From NCBI GenBank assembly GCA_032718475.1, contig JAUCBJ010008232.1, positions 1 through 64,000 of the forward strand: a stretch of 64,000 nucleotides of DNA, given 5' to 3'. The notes under the pieces are model-generated. The model worked only from the letters and a program-made list of their open reading frames with translations, was not told where the DNA came from and did not search any database. Every line of letters starts with the position of its first letter. Positions within the stretch are counted from its first letter, which is position 1. Of the stretch, positions 33,140 through 44,416 are shown one piece after another. The position numbers and the translations under genes are program-made. The stretch is from Nemertoderma westbladi (Eukaryota > Xenacoelomorpha > Nemertodermatida > Nemertodermatidae).

Positions 33140-33997
33140 CCGCTCCCAGAAAATGGGATTTAATTCTATAAAATATAAAAAATCACAGTTTCTAAAATAT
33201 AGAAATACTCTAAACAGTTAGTTTTTCTTGCGCGGACGGCATTTACGCAGTTTTTTGAGGTTAGCAAGAGTCCTTTTCTCTTTGGGGCGAGCCACTTTAC
33301 TAGGAGGGCTATAACCCTTGGGTAAAGGGTGCAATACAATTGCATCTGAAGGTTTAGGGTTACGGTCGATGTCTCGTCCATTTCGATATGCTTCTCCTCG
33401 AGCTGATTTTCCTCCGCTTATCGTTGGATGCGTTCGTCCAAAACTCTTGCAGAGAATATGGTCGTCCAAGTTCGATATCTTCTTAGAGATTCTGAATTTC
33501 CTGATCGAACTGAGATAAAATTAATTCGTTTACCGCTTGGACTTGCTGCTGCAATTTACGTTTCTCTAAACAATTGTAGGTTCATTTTCCGCTCTTTTGA
33601 CGAATAGTGTCTAACGCGTTTCGTACAACTCTCTCCTCCGCCTCGGTGACAGGTTGTATCGGGTTAAACAGGGACGATGATACGGTTGAATGACGATATT
33701 AGATGTCCGCGTCCCAATCCGACTAGGTAAGATGGGCGAATATTTAGGGAGCCCACAACCGGAGTGCCACCGACCAACTGTTCGAGTAACACTAGATCTT
33801 TGAACAGTGAGTACAGTTCGGGAGGATCCGTGATACTATTAGGGTCAAGCGTTTGAGGTCTCACTGAGGAATGAGGAGGTCTGACCGAGTATTCCGGAAC
33901 TCTGATCATAGGTTTATTTAAGGATTGTTTGAATCGAGCGAGTGTAGGTGATACATCGAACAAGTTTCGCTCGAAACTCCCGTAAATATAACGAGTA
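33140..33997 (-). pseudogene. decayed 3' accessory ORF(s) of the BEL element
   Basis: Downstream of the integrase, near the 3' LTR, three coding-like minus-strand pieces occur: 33963-33664 (DPPELYSLFKDLVLLEQLVG), a continuation in another frame around 33660-33580 (PVTEAEERVVRNALDTIRQ), and 33469-33218, ending in a very basic tail (KLRKCRPRKKN). Amino-acid use looks protein-like, and the frame changes indicate decay. BEL elements sometimes carry an env-like or other extra ORF at this place, but no signal peptide, membrane segment or known domain is visible, so I give no function. Confidence 0.4.
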
Positions 33998-36506
33998 AAA
34001 CCATGTTTAAAGCAACGTCTCTACGGATGTTTATGTCTTTCCGTTTGTTGGTTGGGTCTTGGGCATTCATTGCAATAATACCAAAGACGCAAGTCTTGTA
34101 GGGGAAATGCGGGTGATATTTATTCGGTTTTACAACGTTTCTCTCAAGAATTCCAAATATACGTTGGAGTTACTGCATTTATCCGGTTCTTTAACGTCTT
34201 TTCTTTCGAGTCGATTTCGAATAGAATTTTCGCATTCGATTCTCAATTTATCGTTCCGACTCCGCTGGGTATGATATTTAAATAGGACCATTTCCCTTTC
34301 GGTGTCGATATCGTCCGTATCGTATAAATCGATAGGATGGCCAGTAGTTAAGAAGTCCATATACGTACCATTACAATGCGTATAGCGAGCAGTGAATTTT
34401 CGATAGTCCAATTCACACGTAAGTTGCTCCTGGGGCATCGGCGGTTCGATATAACGACCATCATCCTCCGTAGTAGTTGGACTAGCGTCGCTGCGTATCA
34501 AGCTATCAACAAACGCTTGCAACGGTAGAGTATATTTCTCCCTGATACCAAGATCATCTTCTATCAACTGAGTCATAGCTGCTATATGAGTTTATCAATA
34601 TTATAATGAGTTGATATTTAGGCTAGCTGGCGTCGCTGCCTACCCCTCTCGGCCCCCGGACAGCGCAAGATCCTCAGCGCTGGTGTACTTTCGCCGATGT
34701 GCCTATCGCCAACGTAGTAGCTGCACAACGACCACAACAACCAGCGCGAGTCACTCCACCGTCCGTCCCAAAGGCTTAGATTTACTTCAGGTTCTTACTG
34801 GAGAGTTAGGGCTACTTTCACAATTGCGACTCGCTACTGTAAACACACTTTAGTAGTAACATTCACCTATAAACACACTAATTCCACACAACTGTCACAA
34901 ACCGCACACATTCGGGCCATTTGTCCGTTAGTCAGTGCCTTCCAGAATGTCACGTTATTATTATGTATCCTTGGATACTAGCAGTGTGCTATTTATTCTT
35001 TATGCTATTCAATGGGGCAAGCCTTTATTGTTCTTTTAACTCACTTCTAATTCTAGCGTGGTTGTTGCCATGGTGACATTATGGAAAGCTAGCGGTAGAA
35101 TTAGGGTAATTCTCATGCATACAGATCTGGGATGCTATTTAATAGTAATTCTTTAATTGTCAATATTCCTCTTTATACATGATTTTATGAATTTTATCGG
35201 CTATTGACTATATATTGGAGATTCTCGCACACTAATACACTTAATAGGGTGAATCTCCGCTCCCATGATCTATTAATTAATGGAATTTTGGGAATGTTAT
35301 AAATTGTATAAAAATGACAATTTATCGAATTCATTAAATATGAATTTAAATTTATTCCCGTAAATTTTATTATTTAATACTAAATAGACACAATTTTATT
35401 CCAGAACATGTCTGGGGACTGGGATCCTTGATTCTAGGAAATTGGTCTTTTTAAGAATATCGGTAAGTGCTACGATATCTTAATAGACTAGAAATTTATA
35501 GGATTTAAAATTTGACAGATTTTGTAAATATTAATAATTAATATTTAGGATGGGCACCGGTTTATTCCAGAACAAGTCTGGGGACGTTAACCACTGATTC
35601 TAGAATTTTGTCTTTCAAGTATATCGGTGGGTACCGCGATATCTTAATCGACTAGAATTACAGATGGTCAAAGGGTTTAACAGATTTATTTTGCGTTGTA
35701 CGCTACTGTTAAAGTGACATCACGCTACTATATGTATTATTTAATATACGGTATGAGAGCAATATCGCACGAAGCAATGTCAGTGAGAAGAGGCAAGTCG
35801 TTTCCAAGGTCTACCCAGAGCTTGGTTTAGCCGAGACACGAGGATCTGAATTTTGCATTCCTAATACTCTACTTTACCAATAATACTTGAATATAGTAGG
35901 AGCTTTATTGTACTTTAATAAGTACGGAGATTTCATCTTACTGTAGTTACGTATTTGTAATGTAATACGGACAGTAAGGAAAGAGAAAAGAATTATTTCT
36001 CGCCGTCGCACTAAATATATAATATAAGTAATTAAGTAATAAACGCGAATATATATTGCACTAATCTACTAAATAATCACTAAAATAACATTCTACTAAA
36101 TAAAATTAAAGAAAACTATTATAATAAAATTACATAATAATACATACATAAATACAAAATAATAAGAATATAAAATAATATGGTCACACACCCACTCCAT
36201 ACGCTACTAAGCTGGGGAGTCCCTAGATGTTTGTTGGATTAGGGAGGTGGTCGTGGGAAGAGTATCTTGTCTTCCATAGTTTCCGGAGAGTTCTCTGTCT
36301 CTTTCCAGTAAACATAAACGACCAACTGGGCGATTGAGCTGCTGTGTCTCGAAGACAATTCCCGGTTTCTTGAAGTTACGTCGCATGACGACGAGTTCTA
36401 CTGATCGCACCAAACCGTCATCCGAGATGTGAGTCTCGATGATACGACCTGTCTGCCACCTCTTACGTGGAAGACCTGAATCCACAATAAGGACCATGTC
36501 TCCAGC
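33998..36506. repeat. 2,509-bp direct duplication, copy A
   Basis: Matches 36515-39023 at a constant offset of 2,517 with no difference that I noticed. It contains the C-terminal part of the integrase (36207-36506), about 1.6 kb of AT-rich non-coding tail and a 148-codon ORF. Eight bases (ttgtctcc) lie between the copies. Confidence 0.92.
34130..34576 (-). CDS. 148-aa unknown ORF, copy A
   Basis: ATG-initiated frame in the BEL 3' tail, identical to the one at 36647-37093. The product is acidic in the middle (HPIDLYDTDDIDTERE) and basic towards the end (NSIRNRLERKDVKEPDK), with no recognised domain. It could be the first exon or piece of a third ORF that continued into 33963-33218. It could also be spurious; its protein-like composition is the main support. 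Confidence 0.35.
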   Translation of the reverse strand: MTQLIEDDLGIREKYTLPLQAFVDSLIRSDASPTTTEDDGRYIEPPMPQEQLTCELDYRKFTARYTHCNGTYMDFLTTGHPIDLYDTDDIDTEREMVLFKYHTQRSRNDKLRIECENSIRNRLERKDVKEPDKCSNSNVYLEFLRETL

Positions 36507-36587
36507 TTGTCTCCAAACCATGTTTAAAGCAACGTCTCTACGGATGTTTATGTCTTTCCGTTTGTTGGTTGGGTCTTGGGCATTCAT
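36207..36587 (-). pseudogene. integrase C-terminal fragment in duplication copy A
   Basis: Encodes the integrase end (AGDMVLIVDSGLPRKRWQTG onward), identical to the functional-looking end at 38724. It is fused at the duplication junction to an unrelated start that comes from the tail sequence. It lacks the zinc and catalytic domains and is a by-product of the tandem duplication. Confidence 0.85.
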
Positions 36588-39023
36588 TGCAATAATACCA
36601 AAGACGCAAGTCTTGTAGGGGAAATGCGGGTGATATTTATTCGGTTTTACAACGTTTCTCTCAAGAATTCCAAATATACGTTGGAGTTACTGCATTTATC
36701 CGGTTCTTTAACGTCTTTTCTTTCGAGTCGATTTCGAATAGAATTTTCGCATTCGATTCTCAATTTATCGTTCCGACTCCGCTGGGTATGATATTTAAAT
36801 AGGACCATTTCCCTTTCGGTGTCGATATCGTCCGTATCGTATAAATCGATAGGATGGCCAGTAGTTAAGAAGTCCATATACGTACCATTACAATGCGTAT
36901 AGCGAGCAGTGAATTTTCGATAGTCCAATTCACACGTAAGTTGCTCCTGGGGCATCGGCGGTTCGATATAACGACCATCATCCTCCGTAGTAGTTGGACT
37001 AGCGTCGCTGCGTATCAAGCTATCAACAAACGCTTGCAACGGTAGAGTATATTTCTCCCTGATACCAAGATCATCTTCTATCAACTGAGTCATAGCTGCT
37101 ATATGAGTTTATCAATATTATAATGAGTTGATATTTAGGCTAGCTGGCGTCGCTGCCTACCCCTCTCGGCCCCCGGACAGCGCAAGATCCTCAGCGCTGG
37201 TGTACTTTCGCCGATGTGCCTATCGCCAACGTAGTAGCTGCACAACGACCACAACAACCAGCGCGAGTCACTCCACCGTCCGTCCCAAAGGCTTAGATTT
37301 ACTTCAGGTTCTTACTGGAGAGTTAGGGCTACTTTCACAATTGCGACTCGCTACTGTAAACACACTTTAGTAGTAACATTCACCTATAAACACACTAATT
37401 CCACACAACTGTCACAAACCGCACACATTCGGGCCATTTGTCCGTTAGTCAGTGCCTTCCAGAATGTCACGTTATTATTATGTATCCTTGGATACTAGCA
37501 GTGTGCTATTTATTCTTTATGCTATTCAATGGGGCAAGCCTTTATTGTTCTTTTAACTCACTTCTAATTCTAGCGTGGTTGTTGCCATGGTGACATTATG
37601 GAAAGCTAGCGGTAGAATTAGGGTAATTCTCATGCATACAGATCTGGGATGCTATTTAATAGTAATTCTTTAATTGTCAATATTCCTCTTTATACATGAT
37701 TTTATGAATTTTATCGGCTATTGACTATATATTGGAGATTCTCGCACACTAATACACTTAATAGGGTGAATCTCCGCTCCCATGATCTATTAATTAATGG
37801 AATTTTGGGAATGTTATAAATTGTATAAAAATGACAATTTATCGAATTCATTAAATATGAATTTAAATTTATTCCCGTAAATTTTATTATTTAATACTAA
37901 ATAGACACAATTTTATTCCAGAACATGTCTGGGGACTGGGATCCTTGATTCTAGGAAATTGGTCTTTTTAAGAATATCGGTAAGTGCTACGATATCTTAA
38001 TAGACTAGAAATTTATAGGATTTAAAATTTGACAGATTTTGTAAATATTAATAATTAATATTTAGGATGGGCACCGGTTTATTCCAGAACAAGTCTGGGG
38101 ACGTTAACCACTGATTCTAGAATTTTGTCTTTCAAGTATATCGGTGGGTACCGCGATATCTTAATCGACTAGAATTACAGATGGTCAAAGGGTTTAACAG
38201 ATTTATTTTGCGTTGTACGCTACTGTTAAAGTGACATCACGCTACTATATGTATTATTTAATATACGGTATGAGAGCAATATCGCACGAAGCAATGTCAG
38301 TGAGAAGAGGCAAGTCGTTTCCAAGGTCTACCCAGAGCTTGGTTTAGCCGAGACACGAGGATCTGAATTTTGCATTCCTAATACTCTACTTTACCAATAA
38401 TACTTGAATATAGTAGGAGCTTTATTGTACTTTAATAAGTACGGAGATTTCATCTTACTGTAGTTACGTATTTGTAATGTAATACGGACAGTAAGGAAAG
38501 AGAAAAGAATTATTTCTCGCCGTCGCACTAAATATATAATATAAGTAATTAAGTAATAAACGCGAATATATATTGCACTAATCTACTAAATAATCACTAA
38601 AATAACATTCTACTAAATAAAATTAAAGAAAACTATTATAATAAAATTACATAATAATACATACATAAATACAAAATAATAAGAATATAAAATAATATGG
38701 TCACACACCCACTCCATACGCTACTAAGCTGGGGAGTCCCTAGATGTTTGTTGGATTAGGGAGGTGGTCGTGGGAAGAGTATCTTGTCTTCCATAGTTTC
38801 CGGAGAGTTCTCTGTCTCTTTCCAGTAAACATAAACGACCAACTGGGCGATTGAGCTGCTGTGTCTCGAAGACAATTCCCGGTTTCTTGAAGTTACGTCG
38901 CATGACGACGAGTTCTACTGATCGCACCAAACCGTCATCCGAGATGTGAGTCTCGATGATACGACCTGTCTGCCACCTCTTACGTGGAAGACCTGAATCC
39001 ACAATAAGGACCATGTCTCCAGC
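36515..39023. repeat. 2,509-bp direct duplication, copy B
   Basis: Second copy, containing the true 3' end of the integrase gene on its right side. The near identity means the duplication is much younger than the LTR divergence, or that it is an assembly artefact. Confidence 0.92.
36647..37093 (-). CDS. 148-aa unknown ORF, copy B
   Basis: Same protein as at 34130-34576. Being in copy B it is separated from the possible downstream pieces at 33963-33218 by the duplicated integrase end. Confidence 0.3.
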   Translation of the reverse strand: MTQLIEDDLGIREKYTLPLQAFVDSLIRSDASPTTTEDDGRYIEPPMPQEQLTCELDYRKFTARYTHCNGTYMDFLTTGHPIDLYDTDDIDTEREMVLFKYHTQRSRNDKLRIECENSIRNRLERKDVKEPDKCSNSNVYLEFLRETL

Positions 39024-40370
39024 GCTGACGTTTTCTTGCTGCGCAAACCACTTAGTTCGAAGTTGTAGCGTGGGCAGGTAATGTTTTTCGAAATGGTCAG
39101 CGAAACGACGGGATAACAACTGCATAAGTTGCCAAGTTTGCCGGCAGTATTCGTCTCCGTCAGTGATTTCCAATTGTGGGAGCATGGCTACAGGTTTCTT
39201 CAGTAGGAAGTGCGCGGGTGTTAGCGCTTCCAGGGAATCGGGACTCGATGAGACTGGCATAAGCGGTCTCTCGTTGAGATAGGCGGCGATTTCCTCCATT
39301 AACGTCCGCAAAAGTTCGTCGGTGAGATACGCGCGGCAAGGCACTATAAAGTGAAATGCGGTCTTCACGCTCCTGATTAATCTCTCCCAACTTCCTCCCC
39401 ACCAAGGGGCGTCGGCGGCGTTGAAGGTCCAGCTAGATGCTGTTACCCTTAGCTGATCGTCCACCTGTCTTTGGTTCCAATCCTTGACATAAGCTTTGAT
39501 TTCATTGTTGGCACCAATGAAGTTTGTTCCCTTATCAGATCTCATCGTGTTACTAGTTCCAAATCGAGCGATCTGTCGTCGTAAGCTTAATAGGAAGCTG
39601 TTGGTAGATAAATCGTTCACCATATCGAGATGGATAGCTCTACAAGTCATACAAACAAAGATGAGACACCATCTCTTGACTATAGTCCTAGCACGATATA
39701 CTTCAATAGGGCCAAATAAATCTACACCGGTATTAGTAAAGGGTGGTTCATAGAAGCTTACTCGTTCCCTAGGTAATTCTGCCTCTCGCTGTGTTAAAGG
39801 CCTACTGAATGCTTTCCTACAGGGTATGCAGTTCTTAAGAACTTGGTTCAGAGCTCTACGGGGTTTACAAAAATAATAGCGAGTTCGAATTTCGCTAAGA
39901 ACTCGTTCTCTACCAGCATGATAAAGTTTGCTGTGAACATCTACAATCATCTTGACTTGTATTTCAAGATTTCTAATGAGTATGGGAAACTTAGTGTCAA
40001 AGGATAATGGAGCATTCGTTAATCTTCCTCCAACATGTATCAACCCATCTATCATTGTGCTAGAGAAACGATCCCTTAAGCGCATCTGTGGATTTCTCAA
40101 CAACAGGAAATACTTATCGGAATCCTCATGGCATTGTAGGAGTCTCAGTATCTGCTTATTTGTTTCTTCATGCTCCTGATAACTGATCTTCTCCTTCAGA
40201 AACCTGTCGAATATCTTGTATTGGGGAAGATCTTTAACAACATGGACCTGCGCAGATGTCAGTGGAGCGGTATCACTATTGGTCTTCGTCCCGGAGTAGT
40301 GATGATGAAAACATCGTTTTAAATATGTAACGGCCTTACAGAGCCGATTCCAGGAACTGTAGTGATGCAT
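38724..40370 (-). CDS. BEL integrase region
   Basis: A 548-codon open frame with the complete integrase. An HHCC zinc domain lies near residues 135-185 (HAGRERVLSEIR ... NCIPCRKAF). The DDE core follows with GVDLFGPI (Asp), RSDKGTNFIG (Asp) and WWGGSWERL (Glu). A C-terminal region with AGDMVLIVDSGLPRKRWQTG ends at 38724. It is in the same frame as the protease-RT frame upstream but is cut off from it by two TAA codons at about 40428 and 40443. ATG at 40370 is unlikely to be a natural start, because the RNase H-integrase linker begins before it. Confidence 0.92.
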   Translation of the reverse strand: MHHYSSWNRLCKAVTYLKRCFHHHYSGTKTNSDTAPLTSAQVHVVKDLPQYKIFDRFLKEKISYQEHEETNKQILRLLQCHEDSDKYFLLLRNPQMRLRDRFSSTMIDGLIHVGGRLTNAPLSFDTKFPILIRNLEIQVKMIVDVHSKLYHAGRERVLSEIRTRYYFCKPRRALNQVLKNCIPCRKAFSRPLTQREAELPRERVSFYEPPFTNTGVDLFGPIEVYRARTIVKRWCLIFVCMTCRAIHLDMVNDLSTNSFLLSLRRQIARFGTSNTMRSDKGTNFIGANNEIKAYVKDWNQRQVDDQLRVTASSWTFNAADAPWWGGSWERLIRSVKTAFHFIVPCRAYLTDELLRTLMEEIAAYLNERPLMPVSSSPDSLEALTPAHFLLKKPVAMLPQLEITDGDEYCRQTWQLMQLLSRRFADHFEKHYLPTLQLRTKWFAQQENVSAGDMVLIVDSGLPRKRWQTGRIIETHISDDGLVRSVELVVMRRNFKKPGIVFETQQLNRPVGRLCLLERDRELSGNYGRQDTLPTTTSLIQQTSRDSPA

Positions 40371-40442
40371 CGCTCTCTGCAGGAGAGGTGAGAGTCCTTG
40401 CGAGACGTCTGGTATTCCAGATTTATTTTAGATTATATTTAT

Positions 40443-43442
40443 TTACTTATTTGTGGCTGTGGGTTTCGGATCCAAAGCGTCGTCTCCGGAAGTGTGTAGT
40501 ACAGACAGATCTACCATAGGTTTAAATAACTTCGATTTACTCGCCCGAGTTTTAGGTTTGACTTTCTCCGCTCCCTTGGCCTGTCTAATCTCTGCCGTAG
40601 TAAGATGAGGAGGCCATTCTTCTTCTTTTTTGTATAGGAAGTCGGGTCCACCTAACCAGTCTGGAGTATCTATCAGTTCTTGTGGAGTTGCTCCCCTGGA
40701 GGCGATGTCGGCTGGATTAATCGTTCCAGGGCAATGTCTCCATTGATCCATCTTCGTACGACTAAGTATAATGGCTACTCTGTTGGTAACGAAGACGCTG
40801 AACTGACAGACTTCATTGGTTATATACTCCAACACGAGTAAAGCATCGGTCCAATAGACAGTTTTCTCCAATGGATAATCGATCTGTTCTGTTACATTCC
40901 GGCCGATGGCTGTAGCGTATAGAGCCGCCTTTAACTCCGCTCGAGGAACTTTCAACCTGTTGTTTATCAACGCCTTAGAGGTAACAAAGGCGACCTTGAT
41001 TCCATCCGGAGTTTCAACTCTCAGGTAGGCTACTATACCTATTCCCATATCGCTGGCGTCTCCAAACACGTGGAGTTGATAGGAATACATAGGGAGAACA
41101 TGACCAAAATATGAACGGGAAATTATAAAGTTCTCGATGGCTGGTAGAGAATCTTCCCATTTCATCCACTTCTTTAATAATTCTCCCTTGAGTGGATCGT
41201 CCCATGAGTGGTTTTCAAGCCACATTTGTTGTACTAAACTCCGAGCAATCAATATAACTGGGCTAATAAATCCCAATGGATCGAAATAAGTGCTCAGGAT
41301 ACTTAAACAAATCCGTTTAGTTCGAACGGGATTATCTCGCTGTTTTAGCTGGAAAAACAGGATATCTCTCTCTGTGTCCCATTTAAAACCGAGTGTCTTG
41401 GTTTCTGGAAGATCATCTTTGATTAGGTCTAGGTCTTTCGCTCCTCGATCTTCTACCGGGATCGATTCCAGAAACTCACGGGAGTTGCTGGTGAATTTAG
41501 TTAATCGAAATCCACCTCTTTTTAAGCACTCTACCGTTCCTTTGGCGACATCAATGGCTTCTTCAACTGATGGAAGGGACTTTAAATTGTCGTCCATGTA
41601 TATATCCCGTTTGATGTTGTCGATCACCTCTTTAGAGAAGGCGTCCCGGTTGTCATCAGCAGTGGTGCGCACCACTGAGCAGGCGTTCGAAGGGCTTGAG
41701 ATTATCCCAAAAGCCTGGATGGTCATCCAATACTCCACCGGTTTCTGGTTGAGGTCTCCTTCAGGCCACCACAGAAATCGTAGGCTATCTCGATCCCTAT
41801 CCAGCGCCTTGACTTGTAAGAACATGCCTTCTATATCGGAGGCGAAAGCGAGTGAATATTGTCGTAATCTTAAGAGTATTCCCAACAAGGATTGGAGTAA
41901 GTTGGGTCCTGGTAACAACTCGGAATTAAGGGATTGGCCCATGTAGAGGGCGGAGCCGTCAAATACTACTCGTACCTCATGAGGTTTACCGGGTTTGGGA
42001 ACGTAATGATGTGTTAAATAATACGTTCTCTCAGTTATAGGTGTTTCTTCCGGTACTCGCTCCGCATATCCTTTGTTAATAAATTTCTTCAACTGCGTCT
42101 GATACATTTCTTTAGCTGAAGAGTTTGCCGTAAGGCGTCGATGTAGTTGAGCAATTCTTTTCTCCGCCAAGGGTCTGTTGTTTATGAACTTTGGTTCTCG
42201 CTTTCGGAAAGGTATACCGATTTCATATCTACCTTGGTCTTTAAGAAAACGTGTAGTTGTCTCTTGGATCTGCTTGGCTCTTTCTTCTTCTACCGATAGG
42301 GCCTTATCGTAAGAATTGGGCTCTACAGCCTCTTGAGTAAAGAATCGTACGGCGTGTTCATCCCGAGTTTTGGCATTATAACGTTCAATGACGTCATTCA
42401 GTTCATCGTTATAGTCGTCTCGTTCTGATGGACGAATGAGCTGACATAGGTTCACTTGGTTTTGCCAAGTCTCGTTTTGTGTAAGGAGATCAATGGTATT
42501 CTCCTCGTCGAAGAGTTGGTGGATATCGTCATTATCTGAGGAGTATGGTGTTCCCTCAGTTGGATCGTCTAACTCACTGCTCTCCGCTTCCCATTCTCTT
42601 ACTTGATATACCTGATCTTTTGGTAATCTTTCCATGAGAGTTCTACGGGAAGGGCCAGTAAAGTACCAACCCAATCTAGTTCTTCCCGCATAGGCTTGTA
42701 GTGGTTGCGGTTGAGCAGGCCGTTTCTCCAATGTCTCGAGCGCCTCATGCGCATTTTGACCGATGAGTATTTGCACTCCAGGGTAATCGGTGTTGAATCT
42801 AGGTATATCAAGCTGCTGGGTGAAATCGTCCTCATCCCAGTTATAAGGTTCCACTTGGCTGGTAGCGAAGTTCTTTATCGCCACCATTTTTACTGACCTT
42901 ATGCTGTGTTCTCCTAGTTCATCCTGGGGGGTGGACAACGCACCTACATAATAATCCGCTATTACTGTAGATTTCCAAACCTGCATAATTCCTGACATGT
43001 TTAGCTTAGTTCGGAACTTAGGTTGTCCAGCAAAGATGTCTTCGGCTAGTTCTTTGTCGACGAATGTTCCTGTGCTACCGGAGTCAAGGAGGGCGTTCAC
43101 TATATAACTCCTTTTAGGTCCGTGGACCCTTAACTGTACTACAGGAAATTCTCGGATTCCTACATTGGAAGTTGGTGCTTTCCAAGATGGTTGTCGATCA
43201 GAAGTAGTTAGGGGAAGCTCGCTGTCGGTGTCCTTTTCATACGTAACTGCTCGATACACTGCGGTATTTATCATGTAACAGGATTCGTCTTCGTCGGAGA
43301 ATTCGTCCGTATAGAATCCTTCCATCTCAGAACTTTGGTCAGTGTCATTCACATCACTGAATTGGACATGTAGTTCGGACTCACTTACCTGACTCGGGCT
43401 GTTTCGCTCGAATTCAGTGTGCAACAAGATATGATGTTTCAC
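40443..43442 (-). CDS. BEL protease, reverse transcriptase and RNase H
   Basis: A 999-codon open frame. The start (KHHILLH) is the tail of the second zinc knuckle of Gag, so the frame's first Met is not the real start. The aspartic protease is near residue 120 (NALLDSGSTGTFVD). RT follows: RVVFDGSALYMGQSLN, then FASDIEGMFLQVKA with the first catalytic Asp and YMDDNLKSL with the catalytic YMDD. RNase H carries VFGDASDMGIGIVAYL, a Glu in VPRAELKAAL, and PADIASRG. The frame ends at TAA 40443-40445, just before the integrase. Protease, RT and RNase H catalytic residues look intact. Confidence 0.94.
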   Translation of the reverse strand: MKHHILLHTEFERNSPSQVSESELHVQFSDVNDTDQSSEMEGFYTDEFSDEDESCYMINTAVYRAVTYEKDTDSELPLTTSDRQPSWKAPTSNVGIREFPVVQLRVHGPKRSYIVNALLDSGSTGTFVDKELAEDIFAGQPKFRTKLNMSGIMQVWKSTVIADYYVGALSTPQDELGEHSIRSVKMVAIKNFATSQVEPYNWDEDDFTQQLDIPRFNTDYPGVQILIGQNAHEALETLEKRPAQPQPLQAYAGRTRLGWYFTGPSRRTLMERLPKDQVYQVREWEAESSELDDPTEGTPYSSDNDDIHQLFDEENTIDLLTQNETWQNQVNLCQLIRPSERDDYNDELNDVIERYNAKTRDEHAVRFFTQEAVEPNSYDKALSVEEERAKQIQETTTRFLKDQGRYEIGIPFRKREPKFINNRPLAEKRIAQLHRRLTANSSAKEMYQTQLKKFINKGYAERVPEETPITERTYYLTHHYVPKPGKPHEVRVVFDGSALYMGQSLNSELLPGPNLLQSLLGILLRLRQYSLAFASDIEGMFLQVKALDRDRDSLRFLWWPEGDLNQKPVEYWMTIQAFGIISSPSNACSVVRTTADDNRDAFSKEVIDNIKRDIYMDDNLKSLPSVEEAIDVAKGTVECLKRGGFRLTKFTSNSREFLESIPVEDRGAKDLDLIKDDLPETKTLGFKWDTERDILFFQLKQRDNPVRTKRICLSILSTYFDPLGFISPVILIARSLVQQMWLENHSWDDPLKGELLKKWMKWEDSLPAIENFIISRSYFGHVLPMYSYQLHVFGDASDMGIGIVAYLRVETPDGIKVAFVTSKALINNRLKVPRAELKAALYATAIGRNVTEQIDYPLEKTVYWTDALLVLEYITNEVCQFSVFVTNRVAIILSRTKMDQWRHCPGTINPADIASRGATPQELIDTPDWLGGPDFLYKKEEEWPPHLTTAEIRQAKGAEKVKPKTRASKSKLFKPMVDLSVLHTSGDDALDPKPTATNK

Positions 43443-44415
43443 ACCTTGCGTCGGAGTAACAGGTTCGCCGTTGGTGTCCTTGTCTGAGGCAATTATAACA
43501 CAACCGCTTATCCCACATGACTTCCCGTCTATCCGTTAATGATTTCTTTAGGAATTCATCACACACATTCAACCGGTGGGGCCCGTCGCACAGCGCACAT
43601 TTCGGTTTGATGTTACTTACCTTATTTTGAGTAACGTTGTGCACACTCGTTCTTTCTTCGGGCTTTCTTACCTGAATTCTCTTAGGAGACGGAGGAGGAG
43701 TTTTTCTTACCTGTTCTCTCCTGTCATTGGTTCGAGACTTGAATTTACTTACGTCTTTAGGCGTTTTGTTGACATAATAAGATCTTTCAGTGTCTTTTCC
43801 GCTGTCCTCTCCTTGAGAAGCCTGGCTTTTTCCGTCGTCGGTATAACACACTGGTGTTACCTTTCTCCTACAAACGGGTTTCTCACTTACCTTGTTTTCC
43901 GGTGTCTTCTCTCTGGACTGCTTTAGGAGCTGTAATTTCACTTCTCCATCTAAGAATGACATGAGATCAGCCATGGTAGGGTCTCGTCGTTGCTGTTCCA
44001 TCATATATAACACTTTCTTATCCCAGCGTGTACCTACTCCGCCCCTAGGTAAAGTAGAGGCCACGGCTCCAATAACCATAGAACTCTGATATTCATGAGA
44101 CTTACCTAGCCAATCTAATTGTCTACAGATCTCCTGAATCTCATCGGAAAACTCTATAATCCCGCTGCTAATGAATTTTCGGGGCGCTACTAATTTTGCA
44201 TACAAGTACCTAGCTATGTTATTCCTATTACCATACCTGATGTTTAGGGTATCCCAAACTTGTCTTAATCCATCTGGATGTCCAATAAACTTTAACGCCA
44301 TTAACTTGGGAGATCCTTCCAAGCACTCGATGAGGAATCTAAGTTTCTCTCTGTTAGATAGCACAGAGTTCTGTATGTTATCTTTGTAACATTCATTACA
44401 AGGTAACCATTTCAT
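43414..44415 (-). pseudogene. BEL Gag C-terminal part with zinc knuckle, frameshifted at both ends
   Basis: Open frame of 333 codons with the conserved Gag core (LRFLIECLEGSPKLMALKFI, LNIRYGN) and the zinc knuckle CYNCLRQGHQRRTC near residue 310. It begins inside the Gag-typical GDEMKWLP motif, whose upstream residues are in frame for only a few codons before a TAA. At the other end the second knuckle is split by a frameshift near 43440-43450 and continues in the protease-RT frame. BEL Gag and Pol normally form one open frame, so both shifts look like damage. Confidence 0.85.
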
Positions 44416-44416
44416 C

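Noticed and set aside
34611-34853. 80-codon plus-strand ORF, repeated at 37128-37370
   Set aside because: Opposite to the element's transcription and without a domain; its repetition follows from the 2.5-kb duplication.
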